This document shows, in pieces, positions 26,236 to 34,286 of a stretch of DNA of 64,000 bases. This DNA comes from Burkholderia sp. WP9. Lineage in GTDB: Bacteria; Pseudomonadota; Gammaproteobacteria; Burkholderiales; Burkholderiaceae. The notes under the pieces are model-generated. The model was not told where the DNA came from. It was given only the letters and a program-made list of their open reading frames with translations, and did not search any database. The stretch spans positions 3,534,001 to 3,598,000 of the forward strand of contig NZ_FNTG01000002.1 in the NCBI RefSeq assembly GCF_900104795.1, given 5' to 3'. A program made the position numbers and the translations under genes. The stretch's first letter is position 1; each line of letters opens with the position of its first letter.

Positions 26236-27357
26236 TTACGCCGGCTCGGCCGCTTTTTGTGCGTGGGCCGTTGCGCTGCGCAGGCCGGGCATGACTTCGG
26301 TTGCCAGCCGTCGCATCGTTTCCCATTCCCACTCGCGGTTTTTCCCTGCACCGTCCATTGAGGCCATCATCAGGCCGCCGAAGGGGCCCGTGCGTTCCCG
26401 TAAAGCGACAAGTTTGTCGAGGACCGTTTTCGGTGAACCGTAGACAACCATGCTTTCGATCAGTTGCTCGACGGTCACTTCGTTGTCGGGCTTCTTCGGG
26501 TCGTCTTTCATAACGGCGGTGTAGTCGACGGCCTTAAGAATTCTCCACATGTAGTCGAAGTAGTAGTAGCTGCTCCCTTCGGGATCCATCACGCGATCAC
26601 GTGCTTCCGCGTCGCTTTCGGCAATGATCATATTGCGCGCGACTCTCCAGGCTTCGCCCGCGGATTCGCGCCCAACTGCTTCGCAGCCCTCCACATACTT
26701 TTTCCAGTGGCTTGCGACGACGTATTCCGGACAGAAGTTAGCCGTCATTGCGCCGAAGCCCCGCATCGCGGCGACCTTCACACTGCTGGAGAAGGGCGAC
26801 ATCGCCGTCATCGAAATTTCCGGGAAAGGCTTCTGAAACGGCTTGGGCATGTACCCGACGCCGAGTTCGGGAATCACCGATTTCTTCAACGAAATAGTCC
26901 AGTGCTTTCCCTGAATGTCGTAGGGCGGGTCTTGCGACCAGATCTTGAGGATTGTGTCGATAGATTCCATCATCCGCTCGTTCCGGTAAGGCGTGTCTTC
27001 GACGTCGAACATCTCCATGTCACTCGAGAGCCCGCCTGGTCCAATGCCGAAGATGAAGCGCCCCTTGGACATATGGTCGAACTGGGCGACTTCCGCCGCG
27101 ACTAGCGCGGGATGATGATTCGGCAATGCGATCACGCCAGTGCCGAGTTTGATCTTCTTGGTCTGCCGAAGCACTGACGCGAGGAAAATGAGCGGCGCAG
27201 CTATCGGCTCAGTTTTACAGGACGTGTGTTCGCCGAAAAATGCTTCGTCGAAGCCGATCTCATCCGCGTAGATTACCTTTTGCGCATCTTCCTCAATGGT
27301 TTCTCCCAGTGAACGGGTGGGAAGGTGAAGTGGCATGCCAAACAGACCGAGTTTCAT
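26236..27357 (-). CDS. Luciferase-like (LLM) flavin-dependent monooxygenase
   Basis: Protein of 373 residues of the bacterial luciferase superfamily, which uses reduced FMN supplied by a partner and O2. Typical stretches are DEIGFDEAFFGEHTSCKTEPI near residue 31, KIKLGTGVIALPNHHPALVAAEVAQFDHMSKGRFIFGIGPGG (split here at several conserved blocks), and the C-terminal GSPKTVLDKLVALRE. It resembles alkanal monooxygenase alpha chains and limonene/ketone oxygenases. It follows the flavin reductase by 66 bp, which is the two-component arrangement. The start has GGAGACAAT upstream. The combination with alcohol dehydrogenases and an esterase nearby suggests a type II Baeyer-Villiger reaction (inference). 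Confidence 0.85.
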   Translation of the reverse strand: MKLGLFGMPLHLPTRSLGETIEEDAQKVIYADEIGFDEAFFGEHTSCKTEPIAAPLIFLASVLRQTKKIKLGTGVIALPNHHPALVAAEVAQFDHMSKGRFIFGIGPGGLSSDMEMFDVEDTPYRNERMMESIDTILKIWSQDPPYDIQGKHWTISLKKSVIPELGVGYMPKPFQKPFPEISMTAMSPFSSSVKVAAMRGFGAMTANFCPEYVVASHWKKYVEGCEAVGRESAGEAWRVARNMIIAESDAEARDRVMDPEGSSYYYFDYMWRILKAVDYTAVMKDDPKKPDNEVTVEQLIESMVVYGSPKTVLDKLVALRERTGPFGGLMMASMDGAGKNREWEWETMRRLATEVMPGLRSATAHAQKAAEPA

Positions 27358-27423
27358 ATTGTCTCCAATTACTTTGTAGCGGAGCGGTCGCCCCGAGGTG
27401 AAGTCAGATAGGCTGGTAAAGGT

Positions 27424-27954
27424 TCAAGCGAGTGCAACTTCTCGTGATACGCCTGCGCTGGCTCCGTTGAACCAGACGAGCGGGTCCACTTCACGGTCGT
27501 AAAGGCGCACGGCGGTGACGCGCCCGATGAAGAGGGTGTGAGTGCCGTAGCCCACGTGATGGTCAAGTTCGCAGAAAATGGCGGCAGGGGCGCTGCTGAG
27601 ATAGAGCAGGGAGTCGGTCCCTTCATACCAGTCGCCGGAGGCGAAGCGTTCGGTGCGCCGTGATGACTGCGAGAACGGCAGGAGCAGGTCAAGGTGTGAT
27701 TCACCGAGCAAGTTGACGCAGAACTTCCCGGTTGACTGGACGACCGAGTGCAGGCCGGCCCCTTGATTTGCAGAAACCAGCATGGATGGCGGATCCATCG
27801 AGACGGGAATGACAGCGGAGGCCGCCATGCCGTGAGGATTTCCACCGAGGTCACGGCCCGTCACAAGGGTCACGGATGAAGCGATACGCCGCATTGCAGT
27901 GCGGAAGTCGGCCGCGAGTACCGGGTCGATCGTTAGGTCAGGTGTCTGATTCAT
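27424..27954 (-). CDS. Flavin reductase family protein
   Basis: Flavin:NAD(P)H reductase of 176 residues, the reducing partner of two-component monooxygenases. Family motifs are FRTAMRRIASSVTLVTG, HGMAASAVIPVSMDPPSMLV, SVVQSTGKFCVNLL and the GDH-like C-terminal element in CELDHHVGYGTHTLFIGRV. The start at 27954 follows GAGGTGACCTC; an in-frame ATG at 28014 would lie within the sigma-54 promoter and is unlikely. First gene of the operon, transcribed from the promoter at 27997-28014. Confidence 0.9.
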   Translation of the reverse strand: MNQTPDLTIDPVLAADFRTAMRRIASSVTLVTGRDLGGNPHGMAASAVIPVSMDPPSMLVSANQGAGLHSVVQSTGKFCVNLLGESHLDLLLPFSQSSRRTERFASGDWYEGTDSLLYLSSAPAAIFCELDHHVGYGTHTLFIGRVTAVRLYDREVDPLVWFNGASAGVSREVALA

Positions 27955-27996
27955 GAGGTCACCTCGTAATTGCAACAGTGGAAGGCACCCGATATA

Positions 27997-28014
27997 GAGC
28001 ACGGGCCTTGCCAA
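27997..28014 (-). promoter_or_regulatory. Sigma-54 (-24/-12) promoter of the flavin-reductase operon
   Basis: On the minus strand TTGGCAAGGCCCGTGCTC carries GG and GC spaced by 10 bases and matches TTGGCACG-N4-TTGCW at most positions. Transcription would start about 35 bp before the ATG at 27954. It is found by the same reading as the ribB promoter at 21908. Confidence 0.7.
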
Positions 28015-28056
28015 TGGAACAATTCACGCAAAATCAGACACTTGCGTTTCCTTGGT

Positions 28057-28093
28057 GTGTTGCGTGCGCGACACCGTGCGACACTACTGTCGC
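28057..28093. promoter_or_regulatory. Candidate enhancer sites for the sigma-54 activator
   Basis: Two inverted repeats lie in tandem: GTGT-N10-ACAC (28057-28074) and GCGACA-CTAC-TGTCGC (28078-28093). They are about 45-80 bp upstream of the -24 element. The second shares its GCGACA/TGTCGC arms with the palindrome upstream of ribB (spacer 4 here, 5 there). TGT-N-ACA sites are known for AcoR-type activators. Confidence 0.65.
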
Positions 28094-28267
28094 GAGAGGA
28101 TCGGTCTCAGCGCCTGAGGCGGCCATATGGTCGAGAAACATGCCGTGTACACCGCTAGTGGTTAACCACAATGAAATGACAGGTCTTATCGGGCGGGCTC
28201 TTATGAGTAGGCACAGCGAACAAAGACGTTGGCGGTCCACTTGCCCTCCAGGCTGAAACAACTGAAG

Positions 28268-28975
28268 TCAGTCGTCGTCGCCTGCCACCGGGGCGACACT
28301 CAGGTTACGGAAGTAAGCAATGGTTCCAGACTCAATCCAGAGGCCGACGCCACCGCGTTGGTCGTGCCCGAGCTTCATGTCGTTGATCACTATTGTGGGA
28401 CGGGGCTGACGATTCAGATGAAGTTGCGCGCGGTTCCCAAAGACCGTGATCTTCATATGTATCCACTGTGCCGGCGCAATGTCCGCATAGGTTTCGTACA
28501 TCTCGGGTGATTCGGAGCGCAGCCGAGCAAATGGATAATCCGGATGTGAAAAATACTGGACGGTATGGTTGCGTCGGACCTGATCGTCGGCGATGGCATT
28601 CGTCGGGCGAAGATAAATGCTCTCAAAACGAAGCCCTGCGTCTACCCGGAACGCAACACCAACGAATCCACGGGCATATGACGGTGCATTGGGCGCTACC
28701 TGGCTAGCCACCTCGACTTCTATCGTCCCATCATGAAAATCTAGTGGCAACCACGCCATGAAATGCCGGTCGGTTAGCTGTTCTCTGGTCGGGTCTTGAT
28801 ATGCCGACGTCGGCATAGTGATTTCTAGTGATTGCTCACCGAGAAAAGTTGCATTGCTGAGCGAAACACCCGAGAGACGGAAGGCGTGCGGAGCGCCGAA
28901 TGTGCTCATGGTCGAGGCGAGTTGCACGGCATGCTTTGCAGAGACGCTGGAATCCTCTTCATCACAACGCTTCAT
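28268..28975 (-). CDS. Uncharacterised protein with LamG/concanavalin-like fold
   Basis: Protein of about 235 residues; the start is uncertain (28975 ATG, or a GTG at 29008, or an ATG at 28909), none with a strong ribosome site. The sequence is beta-rich: DGTIEVEVASQVAPN, RGFVGVAFRVDAGLRFESIYLRPTN, IHMKITVFGNRAQLHLN, GGVGLWIESGTIAYFRNLSV. This resembles concanavalin-like jelly-roll domains (LamG or DUF1080 type) that bind or cut glycans. No signal peptide is evident, which is odd for such a domain. It lies between the split hydrolase gene and the flavin-reductase operon on the same strand. Function unknown. Confidence 0.65.
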   Translation of the reverse strand: MKRCDEEDSSVSAKHAVQLASTMSTFGAPHAFRLSGVSLSNATFLGEQSLEITMPTSAYQDPTREQLTDRHFMAWLPLDFHDGTIEVEVASQVAPNAPSYARGFVGVAFRVDAGLRFESIYLRPTNAIADDQVRRNHTVQYFSHPDYPFARLRSESPEMYETYADIAPAQWIHMKITVFGNRAQLHLNRQPRPTIVINDMKLGHDQRGGVGLWIESGTIAYFRNLSVAPVAGDDD

Positions 28976-29310
28976 ATCCACTAAATTTCTGATTTCATGC
29001 GGCCACACTGGACGTCACCATGTTTTCATTGCAGGCGCACTGGCGGAGCCGGTTGATTAGGTCGTGTCTGCGCGCCGATTGTCCGAAAAGCGCGATTGTT
29101 CATTCCGCCTTCGGAAGCACCTTCGCCGATGGCGGGTTGTCAGCTTGCTCATTCATCCAGAAAGGCACGGAGATCAGCCGAAAATTTATTTGGATTTTTG
29201 AACATCAGGAAGTGGTCCCCATGCTCTGCGTCGGAGTAGTTGTACAGTTTTGCGCCAGGTATTACGGATTGTGCCCAACGCTGACTTGGCAAGTTGTTGC
29301 TCTGTTCGCC

Positions 29311-29318
29311 GGAAAAGA
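29311..29318. repeat. Target-site duplication GGAAAAGA, left copy
   Basis: GGAAAAGA directly precedes the left IS66 end at 29319, and the identical 8 bp follow the right end at 32373-32380. This is the expected length for IS66. Confidence 0.9.
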
Positions 29319-29405
29319 GTAAGCGTCATTTGAAGGCCGTATCGACATCGACGTTGAGAGTGTCCAAAGTGATGTCCATCACTTCGAGTAGTGGGGACCA
29401 CTTTG

Positions 29406-29819
29406 ATGACAGAGACCGGCAGAGCTGGAAGCCGCAAGGGGCGGCCGAATTACGCGCCTGAATTCCGGCGTGAAGTTGCAGTGGCCGCGTGTGAGCCGGG
29501 CATCTCGGTGGCGAAGCTCGCGCAGTCGCACGGTCTGAATCCGAACATGGTGTTCAAGTGGCGCAGGCAATACCTTGCCGACCTGCCGGGCAACAAGAGG
29601 GAGAGCGAAGCGGCAGTGTTCGTTCCGGTGGCGATATCGCCGGATGATTCGATGGCGGTTTCGTCGCTACCGGTGCCGACAGCGCAATTGCCATTGCGCG
29701 CACAGGAAGCCGCGACTTCAGGTATCGAGATCGAGCTCAATGGCGCACGCGTGCGAGTGAGCGGGAAGGTAGACCCAGCCCAGCTGCGACTGGTGCTGCA
29801 TTGCCTGAGGCCGGCATGA
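29406..29819 (+). CDS. tnpA: IS66 accessory protein TnpA
   Basis: Protein of 137 residues with the OrfA-type helix-turn-helix ([39 protein letters not shown]) and the C-terminal [22 protein letters not shown] at 29391 could add five residues; the ATG at 29406 is preferred. The stop overlaps the tnpB start in an ATGA arrangement. Confidence 0.9.
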   Translation: MTETGRAGSRKGRPNYAPEFRREVAVAACEPGISVAKLAQSHGLNPNMVFKWRRQYLADLPGNKRESEAAVFVPVAISPDDSMAVSSLPVPTAQLPLRAQEAATSGIEIELNGARVRVSGKVDPAQLRLVLHCLRPA

Positions 29820-30163
29820 TCGCGCTGCCGACCGGCACCCGCATCTGGCTCGCCGCCGGCGTCACCGACATGCGCCGTGGCATGGATGGTCTGGCTGCAC
29901 TGGCGCAGGTGGCGCTTGAGCAAGACCCGTTCTCGGGCCACGTGTTCGCCTTCCGTGGTCGCCGGGGCGATCTGGTGAAACTGCTGTGGTGGAGTGGCGA
30001 TGGAATGAACCTGTACGTCAAGCGCCTGGAGCGAGGCCGTTTCATCTGGCCGCAGGCCGACGCGGGATGCATCCATCTGTCGGCGGCACAACTGTCGATG
30101 CTGCTCGAAGGCATCGACTGGCGACGCCCCGAACGGACGTGGAAGCCCACATGCGCCGCGTAA
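29816..30163 (+). CDS. tnpB: IS66 accessory protein TnpB
   Basis: Protein of 115 residues: [20 protein letters not shown], then [26 protein letters not shown] split over the usual TnpB core. Coupled to tnpA through an ATGA overlap. Intact. Confidence 0.93.
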   Translation: MIALPTGTRIWLAAGVTDMRRGMDGLAALAQVALEQDPFSGHVFAFRGRRGDLVKLLWWSGDGMNLYVKRLERGRFIWPQADAGCIHLSAAQLSMLLEGIDWRRPERTWKPTCAA

Positions 30164-30204
30164 ATTTGCCCCCACTTCTGCGCGTGCCTGGTAAACTCCC
30201 AGGC

Positions 30205-31746
30205 ATGCCAGTCAGCCGACTCCCCGACGACATCGATACACTCAAGCGCATGCTTGTCTCGCGCGAAGAAACCATCGCGCGCCTGCTTGCCGAGATCTCG
30301 CGTCTGAAGCGCTGGCAGTACGGACGCTCGTCGGAGCGCATGGCAGAACTGGCGGGACAACTGCAGCTCGCACTCAGTGACGGGGCACTGCCGCAGCAGG
30401 ATGCCGTGGCGGCACCGGCGCCAGAACCGGTGCCGGATGAACCGGTAGACACGACAGCGCCGGTGGTTCCGCTACGCCGCCGCTCGCGCGAATTCCCTGC
30501 GCACCTGCCACGCGAGGTGGTGGAGCACAAGCCACAGGGCTGCGACTGCCCCGAATGCGGCGGCCGGCTGCGCAAGCTGGGTGAAGACGCTTCCGAGATG
30601 CTGGACTACGTGCCGGGATACTTCCGGGTGATCCGCCATGTGCGCCCCCGGCTGAGCTGCAGCCGTTGTGCGAAGGTCGTCCAGGAAGCGGCGCCGCCGC
30701 GCCCGATCGCACGCGGCATGGCCGCAGCCGGCCTGCTCGCGCAGGTGGTGGTTGCCAAGTACGCCGACCATACGCCGTTGTACCGGCAGGCAGGAATCTA
30801 TCGCCGTGCCGGCATTGAACTCGACCGTGCCACGCTGGCCTCGTGGGTTCGCGAGTCCGCCGCACTGCTGCGGCCGCTGGCGGATGCCGTCGGCCGGTAT
30901 GTACGTGAGGCGCAAAAAATCCATACGGATGACACGCCCGTCCCGGTGCTGGAACCCGGACGCGGCAAGACGCGTACGGCACGGTTGTGGACGTATGTAC
31001 GCGATGACCGGCCGGCGGGCAGCCGGGCACCCCCGGCGGTCTGGTACCAGTACTCGCCCGACCGTAAGGGAGAGCGACCCCGTACGCATCTGCAGGGCTG
31101 GTCGGGCATCCTGCAGGCAGATGCCTATAGTGGCTACGATGCGCTGTACCGCGATGGCACGATCATCGAGGCAGCGTGCTGGGCGCATGTGCGGCGCAAG
31201 TTCTACGACCTGTACGAACTGGAGCGTTCGCCGGTGGCGCAGGAGGCACTCAACCGCATCGCGGCCCTGTATGCCATCGAGCGCGAGGTGCGCGGCCGCA
31301 AGCCGGAGGTCCGGCAGTCGGTGCGCATGACGCGGGCATTGCCGCTCGCAGGTGCGCTGAAGGACTGGCTCGAACATACGCTCGCGCAGGTCTCGGTGAA
31401 GTCGGGCCTCGGAAAGGCGATCCGGTATGCGCTGGGGAACTGGCCTGCGCTGGTGCGCTACTGTGAAGACGGACGCATCGAGATAGATAACAACACCGCG
31501 GAGCGATCAATCAGGCCGCTGGTTCTCGGCAGGCGCAACTATCTGTTTGCCGGTTCTGACGGCGGTGGACAGAGTGCGGCGGTTATCTACAGCCTGATCG
31601 GCACGGCACGCCTGAATGGTATCGAACCGTATGCGTATCTGCGTACGGTGTTCGAGCGGATTGCCGATCATCCCATCAACCGGATTGACGAGTTGCTGCC
31701 GTGGCATTTGATGCCGGTGAAGCAACCGGTCCAGCAGGCTGCGTGA
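30205..31746 (+). CDS. tnpC: IS66 transposase TnpC
   Basis: Transposase of 513 residues. It has an N-terminal coiled-coil (LKRMLVSREETIARLLAEI) and KRWQYGRSSERM, a zinc-finger pair CDCPECGG...LSCSRCAK, and a DDE core with [24 protein letters not shown] and EIDNNTAERSIRPLVLG. An in-frame ATG at 30151 overlapping tnpB would add 18 residues. Intact. Confidence 0.95.
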   Translation: MPVSRLPDDIDTLKRMLVSREETIARLLAEISRLKRWQYGRSSERMAELAGQLQLALSDGALPQQDAVAAPAPEPVPDEPVDTTAPVVPLRRRSREFPAHLPREVVEHKPQGCDCPECGGRLRKLGEDASEMLDYVPGYFRVIRHVRPRLSCSRCAKVVQEAAPPRPIARGMAAAGLLAQVVVAKYADHTPLYRQAGIYRRAGIELDRATLASWVRESAALLRPLADAVGRYVREAQKIHTDDTPVPVLEPGRGKTRTARLWTYVRDDRPAGSRAPPAVWYQYSPDRKGERPRTHLQGWSGILQADAYSGYDALYRDGTIIEAACWAHVRRKFYDLYELERSPVAQEALNRIAALYAIEREVRGRKPEVRQSVRMTRALPLAGALKDWLEHTLAQVSVKSGLGKAIRYALGNWPALVRYCEDGRIEIDNNTAERSIRPLVLGRRNYLFAGSDGGGQSAAVIYSLIGTARLNGIEPYAYLRTVFERIADHPINRIDELLPWHLMPVKQPVQQAA

Positions 31747-31748
31747 CG

Positions 31749-32342
31749 ATGACATTGACTCGCAAACCCGCGTTACGCGCGGTCAACTCACCGGCACCGG
31801 TCTACCAACTGCACATCGAGCTGAAGTATCTGAAGCCGGCGGTCTGGAGGCGGGTTCTGGTCCCCGCCTCGATCAAGCTGCCGAAGCTGCATGTCCTGCT
31901 GCTGTGGGCGATGGGCTGGGATGGCGGCCATCTGCACGAATTCGTGTTCGGCGACATCAACTACGGGGTGCCCGATCCGGACTTCCCGAGTGACCCTCCG
32001 ATGCTCAACGAAGCGCGGGTGAGCCTGGGCCGTGCGCTCGGTGCGCTGAAGTCATTCACCTACATCTACGATTACGGTGACAACTGGCAGCATCGTGTGA
32101 AGGTCGAGAAGGTCCTGCCGCCTGATCCTGAGTTGCGCTCGCCCATCTGCCTGGGCGGCCGCAATGCCTGTCCGCCGGAAGATGTTGGCGGTGTACCCGG
32201 CTACATCGAGTTCCTCGACGCGATCATCGATCCCGCTCATGAGGAACACCACCGGTTGCTCGACTGGTGCGGCGGTAGTTTCGATCCTTCTGCCTTTGAC
32301 CTCCAAGGCCTCAACGAACGCCTCTTCGAGATCAAATTCTGA
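31749..32342 (+). CDS. Plasmid pRiA4b ORF-3-like passenger protein of IS66
   Basis: Protein of 197 residues of the pRiA4b ORF-3 family: VYQLHIELKYLKPAVWRRVL at the start, then MGWDGGHLHEF, FTYIYDYGDNWQHRV and the Cys/Pro stretch GRNACPPEDVGGVPGY. It begins 2 bp after the tnpC stop (a GTG at 31743 overlapping it is also possible) and ends 30 bp before the right end of the element, so it is part of the mobile unit. The family is often found with IS66 and plasmids. Its role is not known. Confidence 0.85.
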   Translation: MTLTRKPALRAVNSPAPVYQLHIELKYLKPAVWRRVLVPASIKLPKLHVLLLWAMGWDGGHLHEFVFGDINYGVPDPDFPSDPPMLNEARVSLGRALGALKSFTYIYDYGDNWQHRVKVEKVLPPDPELRSPICLGGRNACPPEDVGGVPGYIEFLDAIIDPAHEEHHRLLDWCGGSFDPSAFDLQGLNERLFEIKF

Positions 32343-32372
32343 TCGTCAAGACGGCCGCCAAATGTCGCTTAC

Positions 32373-32380
32373 GGAAAAGA
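32373..32380. repeat. Target-site duplication GGAAAAGA, right copy
   Basis: Second copy of the 8-bp duplication, directly after the right IS66 end at 32372, inside the hydrolase gene. Confidence 0.9.
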
Positions 32381-33240
32381 TGGCGACAGGTATATTCATC
32401 TTGTGTTTGATGACGTCGCGCCAGTCGTTCATTGCATGATCAAACAGTACGCGTGACAGCGCTTTCGGATCATTCTTCACGAACTCATTGGCAAAGCTTT
32501 CGGAGTTGATGAAATAGGGAGAGTCCATTTGCGAATAGCGTTCGATCGCCTTCATGTCGACTATGAGATTGTTGGTGGGCGCCCCTTCAGTGAAAGCGGC
32601 AACCATTCTTTCTACCGAGGTCGTCATCCCACCAGCGTTACGCCGTTCTTCTTCCGACCAGTTTGAATGGGCATAGATCGAAATCGGTTCATCGACAAAC
32701 GCCGCTTTTCGAATACTCCCGGTTCCGAATAGATCCACATAGCTCCACAAGACAGCGGCTCCCATCGACCAGCCGCAATAGTTTGCCTTCTGCAAGCGCA
32801 GGTGGTCGCCAAAATCCCTCAGGTCGACGGCGTATCTGGCGATCCGATTGCCATAGTCGACACGCTGTGAAAGTCCTTGATTTCGGACATCGAGCACATA
32901 AACCCGGTAGTGCCGCTTCAGTGCGTAAAGAAGGTTTACGTATTGCGCGCCGTTGCCGGACCAGCCGGGGATGAAGACAAGAGGCTCGCCCGCGCCGGCG
33001 GCCCAATAGGCTAGCCTGACGCCGTCACTCGTGGTGAAGTGGCCAATGCAGAGGTCGGCGAACTCTGACAGCTTTGATGGAAAGTCGCTCAAGGCTTGAG
33101 GAAAAGTAAAGTCCTTGCCGAGGACATCAAGTGCCGAATTAGTCATGGGAAAAAGTGGTCGACGGATCGTGCAGTATCCGCTTGAGTCAATCTATGATAA
33201 ATGGTCAAATTAGAAGAACATTTGAAACAAAACGGATGCA

Positions 33241-34143
33241 ATGGACCGATTGACTAGCATGTCCGTGTTTGTCAAAGCCGTCGAACTTGGGTCGTTCAGC
33301 GCGGCTGGTGACGCCTTGCAGATGTCGTCGCAACTCGTCGGCAAGCACGTCCAGCATATTGAGCATCGATTGGGGGGGCGTCTCCTGAACCGGACGACCC
33401 GGCGCCAGAGTCTCACTGAGTTCGGTCGTTCGTTCTACGAGCGTGCCAAGTTCATCCTGGCGGAAGTCGAGGTCGCCGAAGGCCTTGCCGCAGAAACGCG
33501 TGCGCTACCCACCGGCAAACTTCGAGTGAATGCGCCGGTGAGCTTTGGCGTGCATTCACTCTCACAACGGCTGCCCGACTATCTGAAGGCGTATCCGCAG
33601 GTCGATGTCGAATTGAGTCTGTCAAATCGGGAAGTGAATTTGATCGACGAGGGGTTTGATGTCGTTTTCCGGGTTGGGGCGCTCACTGATAGTCGATTGG
33701 TAGCGATATCGTTGACTCCCTACAGGCTCGTGTTGTGTGCGGCGCCGAGTTACGTGAAGAGGCACCCGCCGCTTCTGACGCCACTCGATCTGCAAAACCA
33801 AGAATGTCTTGGGTTTGGGCATACGGAATTGCGAACACATTGGACGTTTGAAGGGCCAACTGGTCGAGTGGCGGTCCCTATTACCAGCCGCTTGACGTCT
33901 GACCATGGTGAAGCGTTGCTATTCTCGGCGCTCGCGGGCCTTGGGGTCATCCTTCAGCCAATCGAGTTGGTGAGATCCGCGCTGGACAGTGGGCAACTCG
34001 TGGCATTGTTGCCCGATTACTCGATCCCAACGCGTCCAATGCACATGCTCTACGCTCCGGACCGGCGGGTCACACCGAAAGTTCGAAGCTTTCTGGATTT
34101 TGCCGCCGCGGAATTCGGCGCAATCGATTTTACGATGGACTAG
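33241..34143 (+). CDS. LysR-family transcriptional regulator
   Basis: Regulator of 300 residues with the N-terminal winged helix-turn-helix (MDRLTSMSVFVKAVELGSFS, RTTRRQSLTEFGRSFYERA) and a periplasmic-binding-like effector domain (GKLRVNAPVSFGVHSL, VDVELSLSNREVNLIDEGFDV). This is the CrgA/AaeR-like subgroup. It is divergent from the interrupted hydrolase with 94 bp between starts, so that hydrolase is the likely target. The effector is unknown. Confidence 0.9.
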   Translation: MDRLTSMSVFVKAVELGSFSAAGDALQMSSQLVGKHVQHIEHRLGGRLLNRTTRRQSLTEFGRSFYERAKFILAEVEVAEGLAAETRALPTGKLRVNAPVSFGVHSLSQRLPDYLKAYPQVDVELSLSNREVNLIDEGFDVVFRVGALTDSRLVAISLTPYRLVLCAAPSYVKRHPPLLTPLDLQNQECLGFGHTELRTHWTFEGPTGRVAVPITSRLTSDHGEALLFSALAGLGVILQPIELVRSALDSGQLVALLPDYSIPTRPMHMLYAPDRRVTPKVRSFLDFAAAEFGAIDFTMD

Positions 34144-34230
34144 CTTCCTGTGACCGTGGCCCGATGCCGTCAGGAAGACGCCGGAGTCATGGGCGGACGG
34201 GATAAGACGCTTTGTCACATCTCCTGCTGG

Positions 34231-34270
34231 ATACTACCACCCAGTATTGGTATATACTACCTACCAGTAT
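34231..34270. promoter_or_regulatory. Tandem FrmR/RcnR-type operators
   Basis: ATACTACCACCCAGTAT (34231-34247) and ATACTACCTACCAGTAT (34254-34270) are near-identical 17-bp sites 23 bp apart. Each has ATACT/AGTAT arms around a C-rich (G-rich on the other strand) centre, the TACT-G-tract-AGTA pattern known for RcnR/FrmR-family repressors. They lie 17-56 bp before the frmR start and overlap a TATACT -10-like box (34253-34258). Confidence 0.75.
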
Positions 34271-34286
34271 AAAGCGAGGTGTTTGG

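Larger units (their letters stand above)
29319..32372 (+). mobile_element. IS66-family insertion sequence with passenger gene
   Basis: Element of 3054 bp with tnpA, tnpB, tnpC and a fourth gene on the + strand. Left end GTAAGCGTCATTTGAAGGCC; right end on the other strand GTAAGCGACATTTGGCGGCC, 17 of 20 matching. It is flanked by the 8-bp repeat GGAAAAGA. It differs clearly from the IS66 copy at 11371-13986 in sequence, orientation and gene content, so the two are separate arrivals and not copies of each other. Confidence 0.95.
29149..33146 (-). pseudogene. Alpha/beta hydrolase interrupted by IS66 element
   Basis: The N-terminal part starts at 33146 (MTNSALDVLGKDF) and shows the oxyanion region FIPGWSGNG and the nucleophile elbow CGWSMGAA. 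It runs to NIPVAIFS at the insertion. The C-terminal part resumes at 29310 with GEQSNNLPSQRWAQSV and continues to the catalytic-His region DAEHGDHFLMF and FLDE, ending at 29149. Removing 29319-32372 and one 8-bp duplicate leaves 936 bp in one frame (311 residues). As it stands the product lacks the catalytic His. Likely an esterase or lactonase that would act after the luciferase-like monooxygenase (inference). It is divergent from the LysR gene at 33241. Confidence 0.92.

Noticed and set aside
27955..28014. Longer start for the flavin reductase at 28014
   Set aside because: It would lie in the -24/-12 promoter and adds 20 residues with no family counterpart; the ATG at 27954 has a good ribosome site.
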